This document shows, in pieces, positions 1 through 9,407 of a stretch of DNA of 64,000 bases (position 1 is the stretch's first letter; every line of letters starts with the position of its first letter). Source of the stretch: Roseateles aquatilis. GTDB taxonomy: Bacteria > Pseudomonadota > Gammaproteobacteria > Burkholderiales > Burkholderiaceae_C. The notes under the pieces are model-generated. The model ran no database searches, was not told where the DNA came from, and saw only the letters and a program-made list of their open reading frames with translations. A program made the translations under genes and the position numbers. The DNA is taken from positions 62,001-126,000 of the forward strand of contig NZ_NIOF01000015.1 of NCBI RefSeq assembly GCF_002205645.1, written 5' to 3'.

Positions 1-805
1 CATAACCGCCGAACGGCGCGAAGACGATGGACGCGAAGCCGGTGGTGGCGATGGTCGCCGACACCGGCGTCCGGTAGCCCGAGGCGCGCTGCGCGGCGAC
101 GCCGGGCAGGTTCTGCGAGGCCATCGTGACCAGGAACAGCGGCAGCGCCACGCCGATCAGCGCCGTCACCGAGAAGCCCGGCGTGACCCACACCGGCTGC
201 GCCCAGCCCCACTCGACGGCCTCCAGATGCAGCCGGCCCTGCGTCGCGGCGACCGCCACGCCGGCCAGCAGCACCAGCGGCGTCGCGTAGCGGGGCAAGA
301 AGCGGCGCGCGAGGACATACGTCAGCGCCATCGTCAGGACCAGCGTCGGGGCGGACCGGGTCGCCAGCACCGCGTCCAGGCCGAAGCGCGCCAGCACGCC
401 GGCCAGCAGCGCCGACGCGATCGCGATGGGGATGCGGTCCATGATCCGTTCGAACCAGCGGGTCGCGCCGGCGATCAGGATCAGCGCGCCGCAGACGATG
501 AAGGCGCCGACCGCCTCCGACATCGTCACGCCGGAGACCCCGGCCAGCAGCGCCGCGCCGGGCGTGGACCAGGCGGTCAGCACAGGCTGGCGCGTCCACA
601 GCGACAGGCCCAGGCTGGTCAACCCCATGCCCAGACCGAGCGCCCAGATCCACGAGCTGGTCTGCGCCGGTGTCGCGCCCAGCGCCTGCGCGGCCTGGAA
701 CACGATCGCCACCGAGCTGGTGAAGCCCACCAGCACCGCGACGAAACCCGCCACCGCGGCGGACAGGGACAGGTCTTGCAGCCAGCGTTTCATGGGCAGG
801 AGCAT
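1..805 (-). CDS. benE: BenE-family benzoate/H+ symporter, C-terminus cut by the window edge
   Basis: The minus-strand frame is open from a start at 805 (MLLPMKRW) or 793 (MKRWLQDL) to base 1. The translation is a run of hydrophobic helices containing stretches typical of BenE transporters, such as QPVLTAWSTPGAALL and GVTMSEAVGAFIVCGALI. The family consists of inner-membrane proteins of about 390 residues that import benzoate or related aromatic acids with protons; roughly 265 residues are present. It starts 18 bp after the kup stop on the same strand, so the two may be cotranscribed. No benzoate catabolic genes are visible, so the substrate is not established. Confidence 0.85.
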   Translation of the reverse strand, partial: MLLPMKRWLQDLSLSAAVAGFVAVLVGFTSSVAIVFQAAQALGATPAQTSSWIWALGLGMGLTSLGLSLWTRQPVLTAWSTPGAALLAGVSGVTMSEAVGAFIVCGALILIAGATRWFERIMDRIPIAIASALLAGVLARFGLDAVLATRSAPTLVLTMALTYVLARRFLPRYATPLVLLAGVAVAATQGRLHLEAVEWGWAQPVWVTPGFSVTALIGVALPLFLVTMASQNLPGVAAQRASGYRTPVSATIATTGFASIVFAPFGGY

Positions 806-823
806 AACGACCGCGGACGGCCG

Positions 824-2707
824 TCAGATCTCGACCTTCGATCCCAGCTCGACGATCCGGTTGGCCGGCAGATGCAGGAAGTCCGCCGCCGCCGCCGCGT
901 TGCGGTGCATGCTGGCGAAGAGCTTTTCCCGCCACAGCGCCATGCCCGAGCCGATCGTCGGGATCACGATGTCCCGCGACAGGAAGTAGCTGGTCTCCAT
1001 CTCGTCCAGGTGGACGCCATGGGATTCGAGCAACCTCAGCGCGTCCGGCACGTCGGGCTCGTTCTTGAAGCCGAAGTGCAGCGTCACCTGCCAGCAGTCG
1101 TTGTCCAGGCTCTCGACCTCGACGCGGCGGTCGAAGCCGATCCACGGCACCTCGTGATGCTTGACGCTGACGAACAGGTTTTGCTCGTGCAGCACCTTGT
1201 TGTGCTTGAGGTTGTGCAGCAGCGCGTTGGGCGTCACGCCCTGCTCCGAGGACAGGAACACCGCGCTGCCGGTGACGCGCGTGGGCGGATTGATGAAGAC
1301 CGCCTCCAGGAAGCTCTTCAGGTCGATCGCGTCCTCGCGCAGCTTGTTGGACAGCAGCCGGCGGCCCTGCTTCCAGGTCAGCATCAGCGTGAACATGCCG
1401 ATGCCGATCAACAGCGGGAACCAGCCGCCGTGCGCGACCTTGAGCAGGTTGGACGCCAGGAAGGTGGCGTCGATGACGAAGAACACGCCCGTGGCCACGA
1501 TGCACAGCCACAGCGGATAACGCCAGCCGAAGCGGATCACGAAGAAGGTCATCACCGTGGTGATCGTCATGTCGATCGTCACCGCCACGCCGTAGGCGCC
1601 GGCCAGCTTGCTCGACGAGCCGAAGAACGCCACCGCCATGACGACGAAGGCGAACAGGCCCCAGTTGACGAAGGGCACGTAGATCTGCCCGATGTCCCGC
1701 ACCGACGTGTGCACGATCCGCATGCGCGGCAGCAGGCCCAGTTGCACCGCCTGTTTCGTGACCGAGAACGCCGCCGTGATCAGCGCCTGCGACGCGACGA
1801 TCGCCGCCAGCGTGGCCAGGCAGAAGAGCGGGATCTCCGCCCAGGACGGCGCGATCAGGAAGAACGGGTTCTTGATCGCTTCCGGCCGGTCCAGCAGCAG
1901 CGCGCCCTGGCCGAAGTAGTTGAGCGTCAGCGCCGGCATCACGAAGCCGTACCAGGCGATGCGGATCGGCTTCTTGCCGAAATGCCCCAGGTCGGCGTAC
2001 AGCGCCTCGCCGCCCGTCACCACCAGCACCACCGCGCCCAGCGCGACGAAGGCGACCCAGCCGTACTGCACGCAGAACTCGACCGCGTAGAGCGGATTGA
2101 TGGCCTGCAGCACATGCGGGTTGCGCACGATCTGCGGAATGCCCAGCGCCGCCAGCGCCGAGAACCACACCAGCATCACCGGCCCGAAGGCCTTGCCCAC
2201 GCCGCTGGTGCCGAAGCGTTGCACCGAGAACAGCCCCGCCAGCACCAGCAGCGTGACCGGCACGATGGCGTCGTCGTACTGCGGCATGTAGACGTCGATG
2301 CCCTCCACCGCGCCCAGCACCGTCATGGCCGGCGTGATGACCGCATCCCCGAAGAAGATGGCGGTGCCGAACAGCCCCACCAGCATCAGCCCGCGGCGCA
2401 GCGACGGTTTCTCGCGCACGGCCGTGGTGGCCAGCGCCAGCATCGCGATCAGGCCGCCCTCGCCGTTGTTGTCGGCGCGCAGGATCAGCAGCACGTACTT
2501 CAGGGAGACGACGATCGTCATCGTCCAGAACAGCAGCGACAGCACCCCGAGGATGTTGTCGTGGTTCAGCGGCACGTGGCCGCCATGGAAGACTTCCTTC
2601 AGCGCATAAAGCGGGCTGGTGCCGATGTCACCGTAGACGACGCCCAGGGCGCCGACGGTCATGCCGGCCAGGGCGGCGGGCGAGCGTGCCGCGTTGTGTG
2701 AACTCAC
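824..2707 (-). CDS. kup: KUP-type potassium uptake transporter
   Basis: This is an inner-membrane K+/H+ symporter of the KUP/HAK/KT family. The signature [19 protein letters not shown] lies in TM1 near the N-terminus, followed by about twelve membrane segments and a cytoplasmic C-terminal domain (from about residue 450). A GTG at 2707 ([13 protein letters not shown]) gives 627 residues, the usual family length, and matches where homologues start, but it lacks a clear Shine-Dalgarno. A TTG at 2785 with GGGAGG 5 nt upstream would add 26 residues. I prefer 2707 because the intervening codons look less coding-like and TTGACG at 2785 could be a -35 box. The benE-like gene follows 18 bp downstream. 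Confidence 0.93.
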   Translation of the reverse strand: MSSHNAARSPAALAGMTVGALGVVYGDIGTSPLYALKEVFHGGHVPLNHDNILGVLSLLFWTMTIVVSLKYVLLILRADNNGEGGLIAMLALATTAVREKPSLRRGLMLVGLFGTAIFFGDAVITPAMTVLGAVEGIDVYMPQYDDAIVPVTLLVLAGLFSVQRFGTSGVGKAFGPVMLVWFSALAALGIPQIVRNPHVLQAINPLYAVEFCVQYGWVAFVALGAVVLVVTGGEALYADLGHFGKKPIRIAWYGFVMPALTLNYFGQGALLLDRPEAIKNPFFLIAPSWAEIPLFCLATLAAIVASQALITAAFSVTKQAVQLGLLPRMRIVHTSVRDIGQIYVPFVNWGLFAFVVMAVAFFGSSSKLAGAYGVAVTIDMTITTVMTFFVIRFGWRYPLWLCIVATGVFFVIDATFLASNLLKVAHGGWFPLLIGIGMFTLMLTWKQGRRLLSNKLREDAIDLKSFLEAVFINPPTRVTGSAVFLSSEQGVTPNALLHNLKHNKVLHEQNLFVSVKHHEVPWIGFDRRVEVESLDNDCWQVTLHFGFKNEPDVPDALRLLESHGVHLDEMETSYFLSRDIVIPTIGSGMALWREKLFASMHRNAAAAADFLHLPANRIVELGSKVEI

Positions 2708-2778
2708 GAAAAGCGCGCGCGGCCCGGCGGGGCCGCGGGAAGTCGAAAGCACGTATTGTCTGCCGTCCGTTGTGCGGT

Positions 2779-2821
2779 GCGTCAACCCGGCCTCCCGACG
2801 TTGCGGGGGTGGGGTTGACGC
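2779..2821 (-). promoter_or_regulatory. Long inverted repeat in the kup leader
   Basis: GCGTCAACCC (2779-2788) is perfectly complementary to GGGTTGACGC (2812-2821), giving a 10-bp stem with a 23-nt loop upstream of kup. On the minus strand the second arm contains the alternative TTG start at 2785, and GGGAGG sits in the loop. It could be an operator, or an RNA hairpin controlling translation. The function is inferred only from position. Confidence 0.4.
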
Positions 2822-2942
2822 GCGACGCCGAGTGCGCTTGAACCCGGAAATTTCACCTGCACCCGGCCTGAAACCCGGCGGAAAGGACGGTCACTGACCG
2901 CCCCAGAACCGCAGGGAGGTCCCGCGGAAACCGCATCTCGAC

Positions 2943-3824
2943 ATGCCCTTCAGGATTTCGCTCTCCCGCATCCCCTTTCTTTCCTGCACCGCACCGCCCG
3001 GCTCGCACAAGCCTCGCGACAAGGCGGGAGAAGCCCGCGAGTTGCTGGAGGTGTTCCGGAGCGAAGGCGCCGACGTTGGGCGGCGACTGGACGCCCAACG
3101 GCGAGTGCAACCACCGCCGCGACAGACGCTGCCCGTGCGCAATGCCCCTTTGACGGTGATCGGCCTCGTCATCGAGACGACCGACGGCTTTCGCGACCTG
3201 CCCGCCGCCTGGGACCACACACGGCCCTCCAACCAGACCGAGGTGGTGACAGTCGGCTTGGTCGCCAACACCCTGGAGCCGGCGCGTCTGGAGAAGTTGC
3301 TGACTCGCATCGATCTCGTGCGACAGATCCCGCACACGGAGATCGGCGTGAGCGCGCCGCCCGGCCTCCTGCTCAAGGAGCTGATCAGCGTGGCCAGCCA
3401 GTTGCGCGACACCGCGAAGGCGGGCGCCCTGCCCGACGACGGCAAGGCGGCCGTAATGGCGGCCTGCCTCGCCGTCGCCCCGTCGGCGCAGTTCGACGAC
3501 ATGGATCTCGCCGCATTGTGCGCATACGACCTCTACTGCCGGGCAACGATCCCGGCAGCCAGCCGCCGCCAGTCCGCGATCGCCAAGGCCGCGCAGGGAT
3601 ACCACGGCCGGCGGCCCGAGCCACTGCCGGAGGCGGTGCTCGCGCGTGAAGAGCCCAGGACGATCACCGGCAAGACAACGGTGACTGCCGCCATGCCCTC
3701 CTCGCGTCCCTGCCGGCGGTGGCGCTTCCGGCAGAACGCGCTACCGCCTGCACCAATCACTGCGCCCTCGGCCGCGCCGTCGCCCTCGGCGCTGCGCACC
3801 ATGCGGGCGGTCCAGGCGCGCTGA
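2943..3824 (+). CDS. Hypothetical protein, possibly a degenerate tyrosine-phosphatase-like fold
   Basis: This is a 293-residue frame with strongly G/C-biased third positions. No confident family is recognised. Its middle (TVIGLVIETTDGFRD, then a segment ending KAGALPDDGKAAVMAACLAV and later AASRRQSAIAKAA) lines up loosely with the phosphatase-like protein encoded at 8172-9407 and with the order of PTP elements: strand before the P-loop, P-loop, and the late Q-containing helix. The position of the catalytic Cys would be Ala-Leu-Pro, so it could not be an active phosphatase. Residues 1-60 and 230-293 are low-complexity and Pro/Arg-rich. It is convergent with the TonB receptor gene. A secreted effector-like role is possible but unproven. 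Confidence 0.6.
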   Translation: MPFRISLSRIPFLSCTAPPGSHKPRDKAGEARELLEVFRSEGADVGRRLDAQRRVQPPPRQTLPVRNAPLTVIGLVIETTDGFRDLPAAWDHTRPSNQTEVVTVGLVANTLEPARLEKLLTRIDLVRQIPHTEIGVSAPPGLLLKELISVASQLRDTAKAGALPDDGKAAVMAACLAVAPSAQFDDMDLAALCAYDLYCRATIPAASRRQSAIAKAAQGYHGRRPEPLPEAVLAREEPRTITGKTTVTAAMPSSRPCRRWRFRQNALPPAPITAPSAAPSPSALRTMRAVQAR

Positions 3825-3869
3825 CGCGCGATGCAGGACGGGTAGAACCGAGAAGAGAGGAAGCGGATG

Positions 3870-3902
3870 AAAAAAGGCCGGCACCTCGGGGAGATGCCGG
3901 CC
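3870..3902 (-). terminator. Rho-independent terminator of the TonB receptor gene
   Basis: Read on the minus strand, a hairpin with stem GGCCGGCA/TGCCGGCC (3876-3902) is followed directly by a run of six T (3870-3875). It lies 65 bp after the stop of the TonB-dependent receptor. Confidence 0.85.
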
Positions 3903-3967
3903 TGCAACGAGGATCCTCCAGGAGCGCCGTCGTCATCGGCGTCCCTGGACTTCACAGCTTCAGACGA

Positions 3968-6949
3968 TCACTGGAACGAGTAGTTCGCGCTCAGCGTGAA
4001 GCGGCGACCCAGCACGGCGGTCGAGCCGGAGTCGTAGTAGCTGAACACGGTCGGGATGCCGTTCGCACGGTCGTAGTCGTTGAAGATGTTCAACATGCTG
4101 GCCGACAGCGTCAGGTTCTTGACACCGCTGTAGGACGCGCCCACGTCGATGGTCTTGTCACGACCGACGCGGCAGCGATTCAGGTTGGTCAGGAACGCGC
4201 GCTGCGCGGCCGTCACCGACGAGCACACCGTGCTGGACAGCGGGTCGGCGTGGTTGAAGCGCACCCAGGCACGGGCCATGTCGGTGGTCCAGCGGAAGGT
4301 CGCGCTGGCACGCGTCTTGGAGATGTCCGAGTTGGTCGTGCCGACCTGACGCTGCACGTCCTGACCCTTCACCACCAGCTGGTCGAAGCGGGCGGTGTAG
4401 GTGCCGTTGACGTTCATGCTGAACTTGCCCCACGACGTGCCCGGCAGACGCAGGTTCAGGTCGTAGTCCAGGCCCGAGGTCTTGGTCCACTCGTTGTTGC
4501 CGTACTGGCGCACCAGCATGATGATCGGGCCGCTGTTGGCCACGCCCGGCAGCCAGGTCTCCGGGTTGGGATCGCGCACCACCTGCAGGTTGCTGCTGCT
4601 CGGCGCCGAGTTGTACGTGTCCATGATGTCCACGCCACGCTGCGAGCGAATTTCGTTCTTGCGATGGAAGTACCAGCCGTCCAGCGCCAGGTCCGCCCAC
4701 TTGCTCGGCGTGAAGATCATGCCGAAGGTGAACGAATTGGACTTCTCCGGCTTCAGGTTCGGATTGGCGCTGATGACGGTCGGGATGCTGCCCGGGTTGG
4801 TCGTGCCGGCCGGCACCGCGCTGTAGCCCAGCACGTTGCAGTCCCGGTTGTTGGACACCGGGGCCTTGCTGACCGGCGAGTTCGGGTTGCTCGTGTCGCA
4901 ACGCAGGCTGTCGAAGACGCGGCGCTCCTGGAAGCTGTGGAAGGACAGCGCGAAGGAGTTGCCGATCTGCGAGATCGCCGGCGCGCGGAAGCCCGTCGCG
5001 GCCGTGCCGCGGAAGGCCATCAGCGACGGCAGCGCCGACCACTTGAAGCCCAGCTTGCCGGTGGTGCTGTTGCCGAAGTCGTCGAAGTGCTCGAAGCGGG
5101 CGGCGGCCTGCAGCTCCAGCTGCTTGACCACTGGCAGGCTCAGTTCCGAGAACGCGGCCACCGACTTGCGGGAGCCCGACGCGCCGTTGGCCACCAGGCC
5201 GATGTAGTCGCCGGTGCGGTAGATGTCGTCCGGAATCGCTTCCAGCTTTTCCTTGCGCACTTCGGTGCCCAGCGCGATCGCGGCGTTGCCGCCCGGCAGC
5301 GCGAACAGCTCACGGCTGGCGCGGATGTCCCAGGACATCAGGCGCGACTTGCCTTCGTTGTACGCGGTGGAGGACACGCTGGCGATGCCTTCGGCGGTGT
5401 TCTGCTTGCCGAAGCGGTAGCTGCCGTTGGCGATGGCGGCGTTCAGCAGCGAGCTGCGCACGCGGCCTTCCTGGAAACGCTCGTTGTTGTTCTGGCTGAA
5501 CAGCACGGCGGTGTCGAAGTCCCAGCCGTAGGCCGTGCCTTCCAGGCCCGCGGTCAGGCGGGTCGAGCGCAGGATGTTGATGTCGCCGGTGGGCAGATCT
5601 TCGAAGCGATAGATCAACTGCACCTGCTGCGGCGTGGCGGTGCCGTTGGTCGGGTTGTCCGGGTGGCCGACCGGCAGGATGATGGTGTCCTGACGCAGGA
5701 AGCTGCCGTCCAGCTTCGGCCAGGTGGTGGCGGTCTTGTTGCCCGAGGTGACCAGGGTCGTCGTCAGCGCGTAGGGGACGCGTTGCTCGACCGTCTTGGT
5801 CTTCGAGTACATGACGTCCGCGTAGGCCGTCAGGTTGTTGTTGATCGCGTAGGTGCCGCGCACCATGCCGCTCTGACGATCCTGGGCGGTGATGATCTCG
5901 TCCGCGTCGTCGAGGTTGAAGCGGCAGAAGCCGTTGCGCAGCGAGGCGGTCGTGGGCAGGAAGCCGTCCGGACGGTTGGGCACGCCCTTGCCGACGGTGC
6001 GCTCGTCCGGGCAACCCGACAGGGTGCCCAGGTAATTGGCGCCCGACAGGTTGGTGTTGGCGACGCTGATGCCGCCGATGGTCGTGGAGCCCGACAGGCT
6101 GGTCGGCACGCGGTAGTAGTTGCCGTAGAGCGAGGCCGACGAGTCGGGCGTGAAGCGCGCCAGCGAGCCGTTGGAGGTCAGGTACTGGTTCTGCAGCGCG
6201 AGGTTGCCACGATCCTTGAGCTCGTTGGCCATCACGTGATCGCGCTTGGACACTTCCAGGCCGCCGAAGACGTTGAAGCGCTGCGTGTCGAGGTTGCCGA
6301 AGCCGAAGGTCAGGGCGCCCTTCTTGGTCGCGCCCACGCCCTTGTCATTGGCGCTGTACGAGCCGCTGGCCTCGATGCCCTGATAGTCCTTGCGCAGGAT
6401 GTAGTTCACCACGCCGGCCATGGCGTCGGAGCCGTACATCGCCGAGGCGCCGTCCTTCAGGATGTCGATGCGCTCGATCGCTTCCTTCGGGATGGTGTTG
6501 ATGTTGATCATCGTGCCGCGACCGAAGTTCACGTCCACGGCGGCCACCGGTGCCGTGCGGCGGCCGTTGATCAGGATCAGGGTGCCTTGCGAGCCGAAGC
6601 CGCGCAGCGAGATGGTCGAGATGCCACCGACGAAGCCGGAAGCGGCGCCGTCGCCGATGGAGCTCAGGTCGACGGCGGAGTTCGCACGCAGCAGGTCCTC
6701 GACGTCGGCATAACCCGAGTTGCGAATGTCTTCACGCGTGATACTTTGGACGACCGACGGGGTCTCCTTGTCGGTCCGCTTGATCAGCGTGCCGGTAACC
6801 TCGACGCGCTCAAGCTTCTTGGACTCTTCCGCAGGTGCGGGAGCGGCTTGCTGGGCTTGCGCCTGGCTGGCGAAAGCCAGGACGGCCACCGCGGCCCATT
6901 GCAGACGATGGGGCATGCGGTGCTGGCGGGAGAAACAACGACGGTCCAT
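3968..6949 (-). CDS. TonB-dependent outer-membrane receptor
   Basis: A 993-residue outer-membrane active transporter. It has a signal peptide (about residues 1-33, ending AFASQAQA), a plug domain with the TonB-box-like ERVEVTGTLIKR segment, VVQSITREDIRNSGYADVEDLLR and LRGFGSQGTLILINGRR, and a long 22-strand-type barrel ending in an aromatic residue after FTLSANYSFQ. The ATG at 6949 is chosen because AGGAG lies about 10 nt upstream; an earlier in-frame start at 6991 lacks this support. The plug sequence is of the large Xanthomonas/Caulobacter-like class whose substrates are often carbohydrates or peptides, but the ligand cannot be read from sequence. It is divergent from a LysR gene that is its likely regulator. 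Confidence 0.95.
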   Translation of the reverse strand: MDRRCFSRQHRMPHRLQWAAVAVLAFASQAQAQQAAPAPAEESKKLERVEVTGTLIKRTDKETPSVVQSITREDIRNSGYADVEDLLRANSAVDLSSIGDGAASGFVGGISTISLRGFGSQGTLILINGRRTAPVAAVDVNFGRGTMININTIPKEAIERIDILKDGASAMYGSDAMAGVVNYILRKDYQGIEASGSYSANDKGVGATKKGALTFGFGNLDTQRFNVFGGLEVSKRDHVMANELKDRGNLALQNQYLTSNGSLARFTPDSSASLYGNYYRVPTSLSGSTTIGGISVANTNLSGANYLGTLSGCPDERTVGKGVPNRPDGFLPTTASLRNGFCRFNLDDADEIITAQDRQSGMVRGTYAINNNLTAYADVMYSKTKTVEQRVPYALTTTLVTSGNKTATTWPKLDGSFLRQDTIILPVGHPDNPTNGTATPQQVQLIYRFEDLPTGDINILRSTRLTAGLEGTAYGWDFDTAVLFSQNNNERFQEGRVRSSLLNAAIANGSYRFGKQNTAEGIASVSSTAYNEGKSRLMSWDIRASRELFALPGGNAAIALGTEVRKEKLEAIPDDIYRTGDYIGLVANGASGSRKSVAAFSELSLPVVKQLELQAAARFEHFDDFGNSTTGKLGFKWSALPSLMAFRGTAATGFRAPAISQIGNSFALSFHSFQERRVFDSLRCDTSNPNSPVSKAPVSNNRDCNVLGYSAVPAGTTNPGSIPTVISANPNLKPEKSNSFTFGMIFTPSKWADLALDGWYFHRKNEIRSQRGVDIMDTYNSAPSSSNLQVVRDPNPETWLPGVANSGPIIMLVRQYGNNEWTKTSGLDYDLNLRLPGTSWGKFSMNVNGTYTARFDQLVVKGQDVQRQVGTTNSDISKTRASATFRWTTDMARAWVRFNHADPLSSTVCSSVTAAQRAFLTNLNRCRVGRDKTIDVGASYSGVKNLTLSASMLNIFNDYDRANGIPTVFSYYDSGSTAVLGRRFTLSANYSFQ

Positions 6950-7088
6950 TTTTGGAATCACTCCTGTGACAAGACTCGGGGGAGGCGGCACGGATGCTGT
7001 CGCGCAGACGACAGCCCATGCCAGTCACGGTAAAGATGTGTTTCCAGGACGTCATGAAGCTTTGTGATGGAACTGTGAACCTTTGGTT

Positions 7089-8063
7089 ATGAATGAGTCA
7101 TCCACCTCCCCCGAGGCCGCCGAGCACTTCGTCATCCGCCGCATGACGCTCCGACATGCCCGGGTCCTGCTCGCCTTGCAAGACACAGGAAACATCAGCC
7201 AGGCGGCGGATTTCCTGCATGTCAGCCAGCCCGCGGTCAGCAAGACTTTGGCCGAGCTGGAGCACGGGCTGGGACAAACCCTGTTCCTGCGGCGCGGACG
7301 CAACATGCAACCCACGCCGCTGGGGCGGCGGCTGCTCGAGCTGGCGCGCAAGCTCGATGCCGACCTGCAACGCGCGGCCGGCGACGTGGCCTCGATGGTG
7401 CGTGGCGCCTCAGGGGAACTACGGATAGGCGCGACCAATGCGTCGCTCGCGCGGCTGCTGCCGCAAGCGATCACGGCCATGAAACTCGAAAGCCCGCGCG
7501 TGACCGTCAGCGTGCGGACGCATGCGCTGCGGTCGCTGTTCTCGGAGCTCCAATCGGGCGGCCTGGACCTGATCGTGGCGCGCACGATGCCGCAGGACGA
7601 GCCGCTCGGGCTGGCCCGCCACCCGCTGGGTCCGCAGCCCGAGGTGCTGACGATGAGCGCCCATCACCCGCTCGCGCGCACGCCGCGCTTGAGCTGGGAG
7701 GTCCTGGGCGCGCAGCGCTGGATCTGGCACCTGCCGGGCACGCGCACGCGGATGCTGATGGACCGGCTCTGGCAGGAGATGGGCCTGGCGCCCCCGACCG
7801 ACCTGATCGAAAGCGGCGACGCGATGTTCGCTGTCAGCCTGATGCACGAGATGCCGCTGGTCGCCGTGATGCCGCACGACCTCGCGATGGCCGCCGCCAA
7901 ACGCGGCGTCGTCGTGATCCTCCCGCATGCGGTGGACCTTGGCCTGGGACCGACCTGCGTCTGGCATCTGCCCGATACGCAGAACGAAGCGGTGGATCGA
8001 TTCAAGCAGTTGCTGCTGGAACATTCGGCCTGCGAGCCCGTCCTTGCAGGTTCGCTGGCCTAG
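7089..8063 (+). CDS. LysR-family transcriptional regulator
   Basis: A 324-residue LysR regulator. The N-terminal winged HTH (residues 17-75) includes NISQAADFLHVSQPAVSKTL and the conserved TPLGRRLLE; the rest is the periplasmic-binding-protein-like effector domain. The sequence is closest in feel to the GbpR/PcaQ branch, which senses aromatic acids or sugars. ATG 7089 is preferred over a TTG at 7083. It is transcribed divergently from the TonB receptor across a 139-bp gap holding two TGTGA copies 11 bp apart (7063 and 7074), so it probably controls that receptor and itself. The effector is unknown. Confidence 0.93.
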   Translation: MNESSTSPEAAEHFVIRRMTLRHARVLLALQDTGNISQAADFLHVSQPAVSKTLAELEHGLGQTLFLRRGRNMQPTPLGRRLLELARKLDADLQRAAGDVASMVRGASGELRIGATNASLARLLPQAITAMKLESPRVTVSVRTHALRSLFSELQSGGLDLIVARTMPQDEPLGLARHPLGPQPEVLTMSAHHPLARTPRLSWEVLGAQRWIWHLPGTRTRMLMDRLWQEMGLAPPTDLIESGDAMFAVSLMHEMPLVAVMPHDLAMAAAKRGVVVILPHAVDLGLGPTCVWHLPDTQNEAVDRFKQLLLEHSACEPVLAGSLA

Positions 8064-8171
8064 CCTCTCGTAGCCAAGGAAAGAACAACTGTTGTCACGA
8101 GAACCTGAAGGCGCGACGGGCAACTGAACCTGACAACCATGGGATGGTCCCGTGGGCTTGAAAGGTTCCGC

Positions 8172-9407
8172 ATGCCGATCAGTTCAACGACGTCCGCCGC
8201 AAGCGCATCGATCATCGCCGGGGTGTCCTCCGGCGACATCGTCCGCAAGAGTTTCGCGCCCGAGCACGAGGCGCTATGGGCCAGGCTGAACGAGCTCAGC
8301 CGGGACCTGCCGGTCGACGGCTGCAAGGCCCGGCGTCTGGCGCCAGGCTCGCCGTTGGGGCTGGATGGGCACCGCATCGGCAACGACACGATCGTGATGG
8401 CGGCACCTCACAACGGTGCCGCGAACATGGTGAATTGCGCCACCATGCTGATGGATCAGGTGGTCGGGCTAGTCATCGATTTGAGCGCCGATGCGCGCGC
8501 CCGCGGGGCACTCGTCGGGCGTTACGCGAGCCCCAGTCTTGACGTCGTCCATTTCAAGGCTGAACCGGCGAAGCTGCCTCCGGAGCTCCCGAGCAGTGTC
8601 TTTCCCACGACGCTGTGCATTCAGACCACCGGCGTGGGCAAGACACGCCGCAAGGCTACTCTTTCGCAGCTACGACTGCCCGGCCTGAGCGCGGCCGACA
8701 TCGACGCGGCGACGCTTCATCAGCTCGCCAGCTACTGCATGCTCCAACGGGAGCGCCATCCGGATCGCACGATCGTGGTGATGTGCAACGACGGTCGGGG
8801 GGTCTCCGCCCGTCTGGCCGCCGCTGAAATGCTGCTGAATCTTCGCAATCGGGGCGTCCTGTTGCCGGAGGTGGTGCCCGAGGCGCTGCTCGACATCGCT
8901 CGGAACCTGCGCGTGCAACGGGGACGCGGGACCTTGAGCGCCGATGATCTTGCCGTGCTGCTGGAAATGGGCCGAGACATCGCCAAGCGCCAACCCAACA
9001 AGCCGCTGACAAAATCGCGTCCCGCGCCGCCGGTGCCGGTGCCTCGCACCCAGTTGCCAGCGGCATCGACGGCAGCAACGCCGTCAGCTGCTCCAGTGCT
9101 GCAGAAAGTACCGCCAAAGCGCCCCGGAACAGCTCCCAAGCGCGTCATCCGTCCAAACCCCTCACCCCAGCATCAACTGCCGGCGGCGGCGAGCAACGCG
9201 CCGGCCGCCAAGGCGGCCGCGGACAGCCCCCATTGGAACGCGCGAATGCAAGGTCTCTCGGATTCACCGCCGCGCTCGCGCCGCGCCAGGAACTGGGTAC
9301 TGGTGAACCCCAGCCATCTGATCGCGCGGATCACGCAGGCGAGCAGCACCTTCGTGTTCACGCCCCAGACCTCGCGCCTGGACGGCGCGAAGCCGCCTCA
9401 GGCGTAG
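8172..9407 (+). CDS. Tyrosine-phosphatase-like protein with a non-canonical P-loop
   Basis: A 411-residue protein starting at 8172, where GAAAGG lies 6 nt upstream (an ATG at 8139 is also in frame). The order of elements fits a PTP domain: DTIVMAAPHNGAANMVN, a DQVVGLVIDLS strand, the P-loop region IVVMCNDGRGVSARLAAAEML and the late ARNLRVQRGRGTLSADDLAVLLEM helix. The Cys is at residue 205, but the invariant Arg six residues later is Val211 and the preceding His is Met. It therefore looks like a pseudophosphatase or binding domain. Residues about 285-355 are Pro/Ala-rich and probably disordered. It ends convergently, overlapping the gshA stop by 10 bp. PTP-like proteins of this kind are often secreted effectors, but no secretion signal was identified. 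Confidence 0.65.
   Translation: MPISSTTSAASASIIAGVSSGDIVRKSFAPEHEALWARLNELSRDLPVDGCKARRLAPGSPLGLDGHRIGNDTIVMAAPHNGAANMVNCATMLMDQVVGLVIDLSADARARGALVGRYASPSLDVVHFKAEPAKLPPELPSSVFPTTLCIQTTGVGKTRRKATLSQLRLPGLSAADIDAATLHQLASYCMLQRERHPDRTIVVMCNDGRGVSARLAAAEMLLNLRNRGVLLPEVVPEALLDIARNLRVQRGRGTLSADDLAVLLEMGRDIAKRQPNKPLTKSRPAPPVPVPRTQLPAASTAATPSAAPVLQKVPPKRPGTAPKRVIRPNPSPQHQLPAAASNAPAAKAAADSPHWNARMQGLSDSPPRSRRARNWVLVNPSHLIARITQASSTFVFTPQTSRLDGAKPPQA

Noticed and set aside
227-2701. 824-codon plus-strand open frame opposite kup
   Set aside because: Arg/Gln/His-rich shadow; the minus strand encodes Kup.
2853-3605. Minus-strand frame opposite the 2943-3824 gene
   Set aside because: Poorer codon bias and no structured segments; the plus frame has better third-position bias.
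3719-7033. 1104-codon plus-strand open frame opposite the TonB receptor
   Set aside because: Rich in Arg, Val, His and Gln in the pattern of a high-GC antisense frame; the minus strand encodes a clear TonB-dependent receptor.
8064-8171. Search for a plant-inducible (PIP/hrpII) promoter before the phosphatase-like gene
   Set aside because: No TTCG-N16-TTCG or TTCGC-N15-TTCGC arrangement was found, so type III control is not supported.
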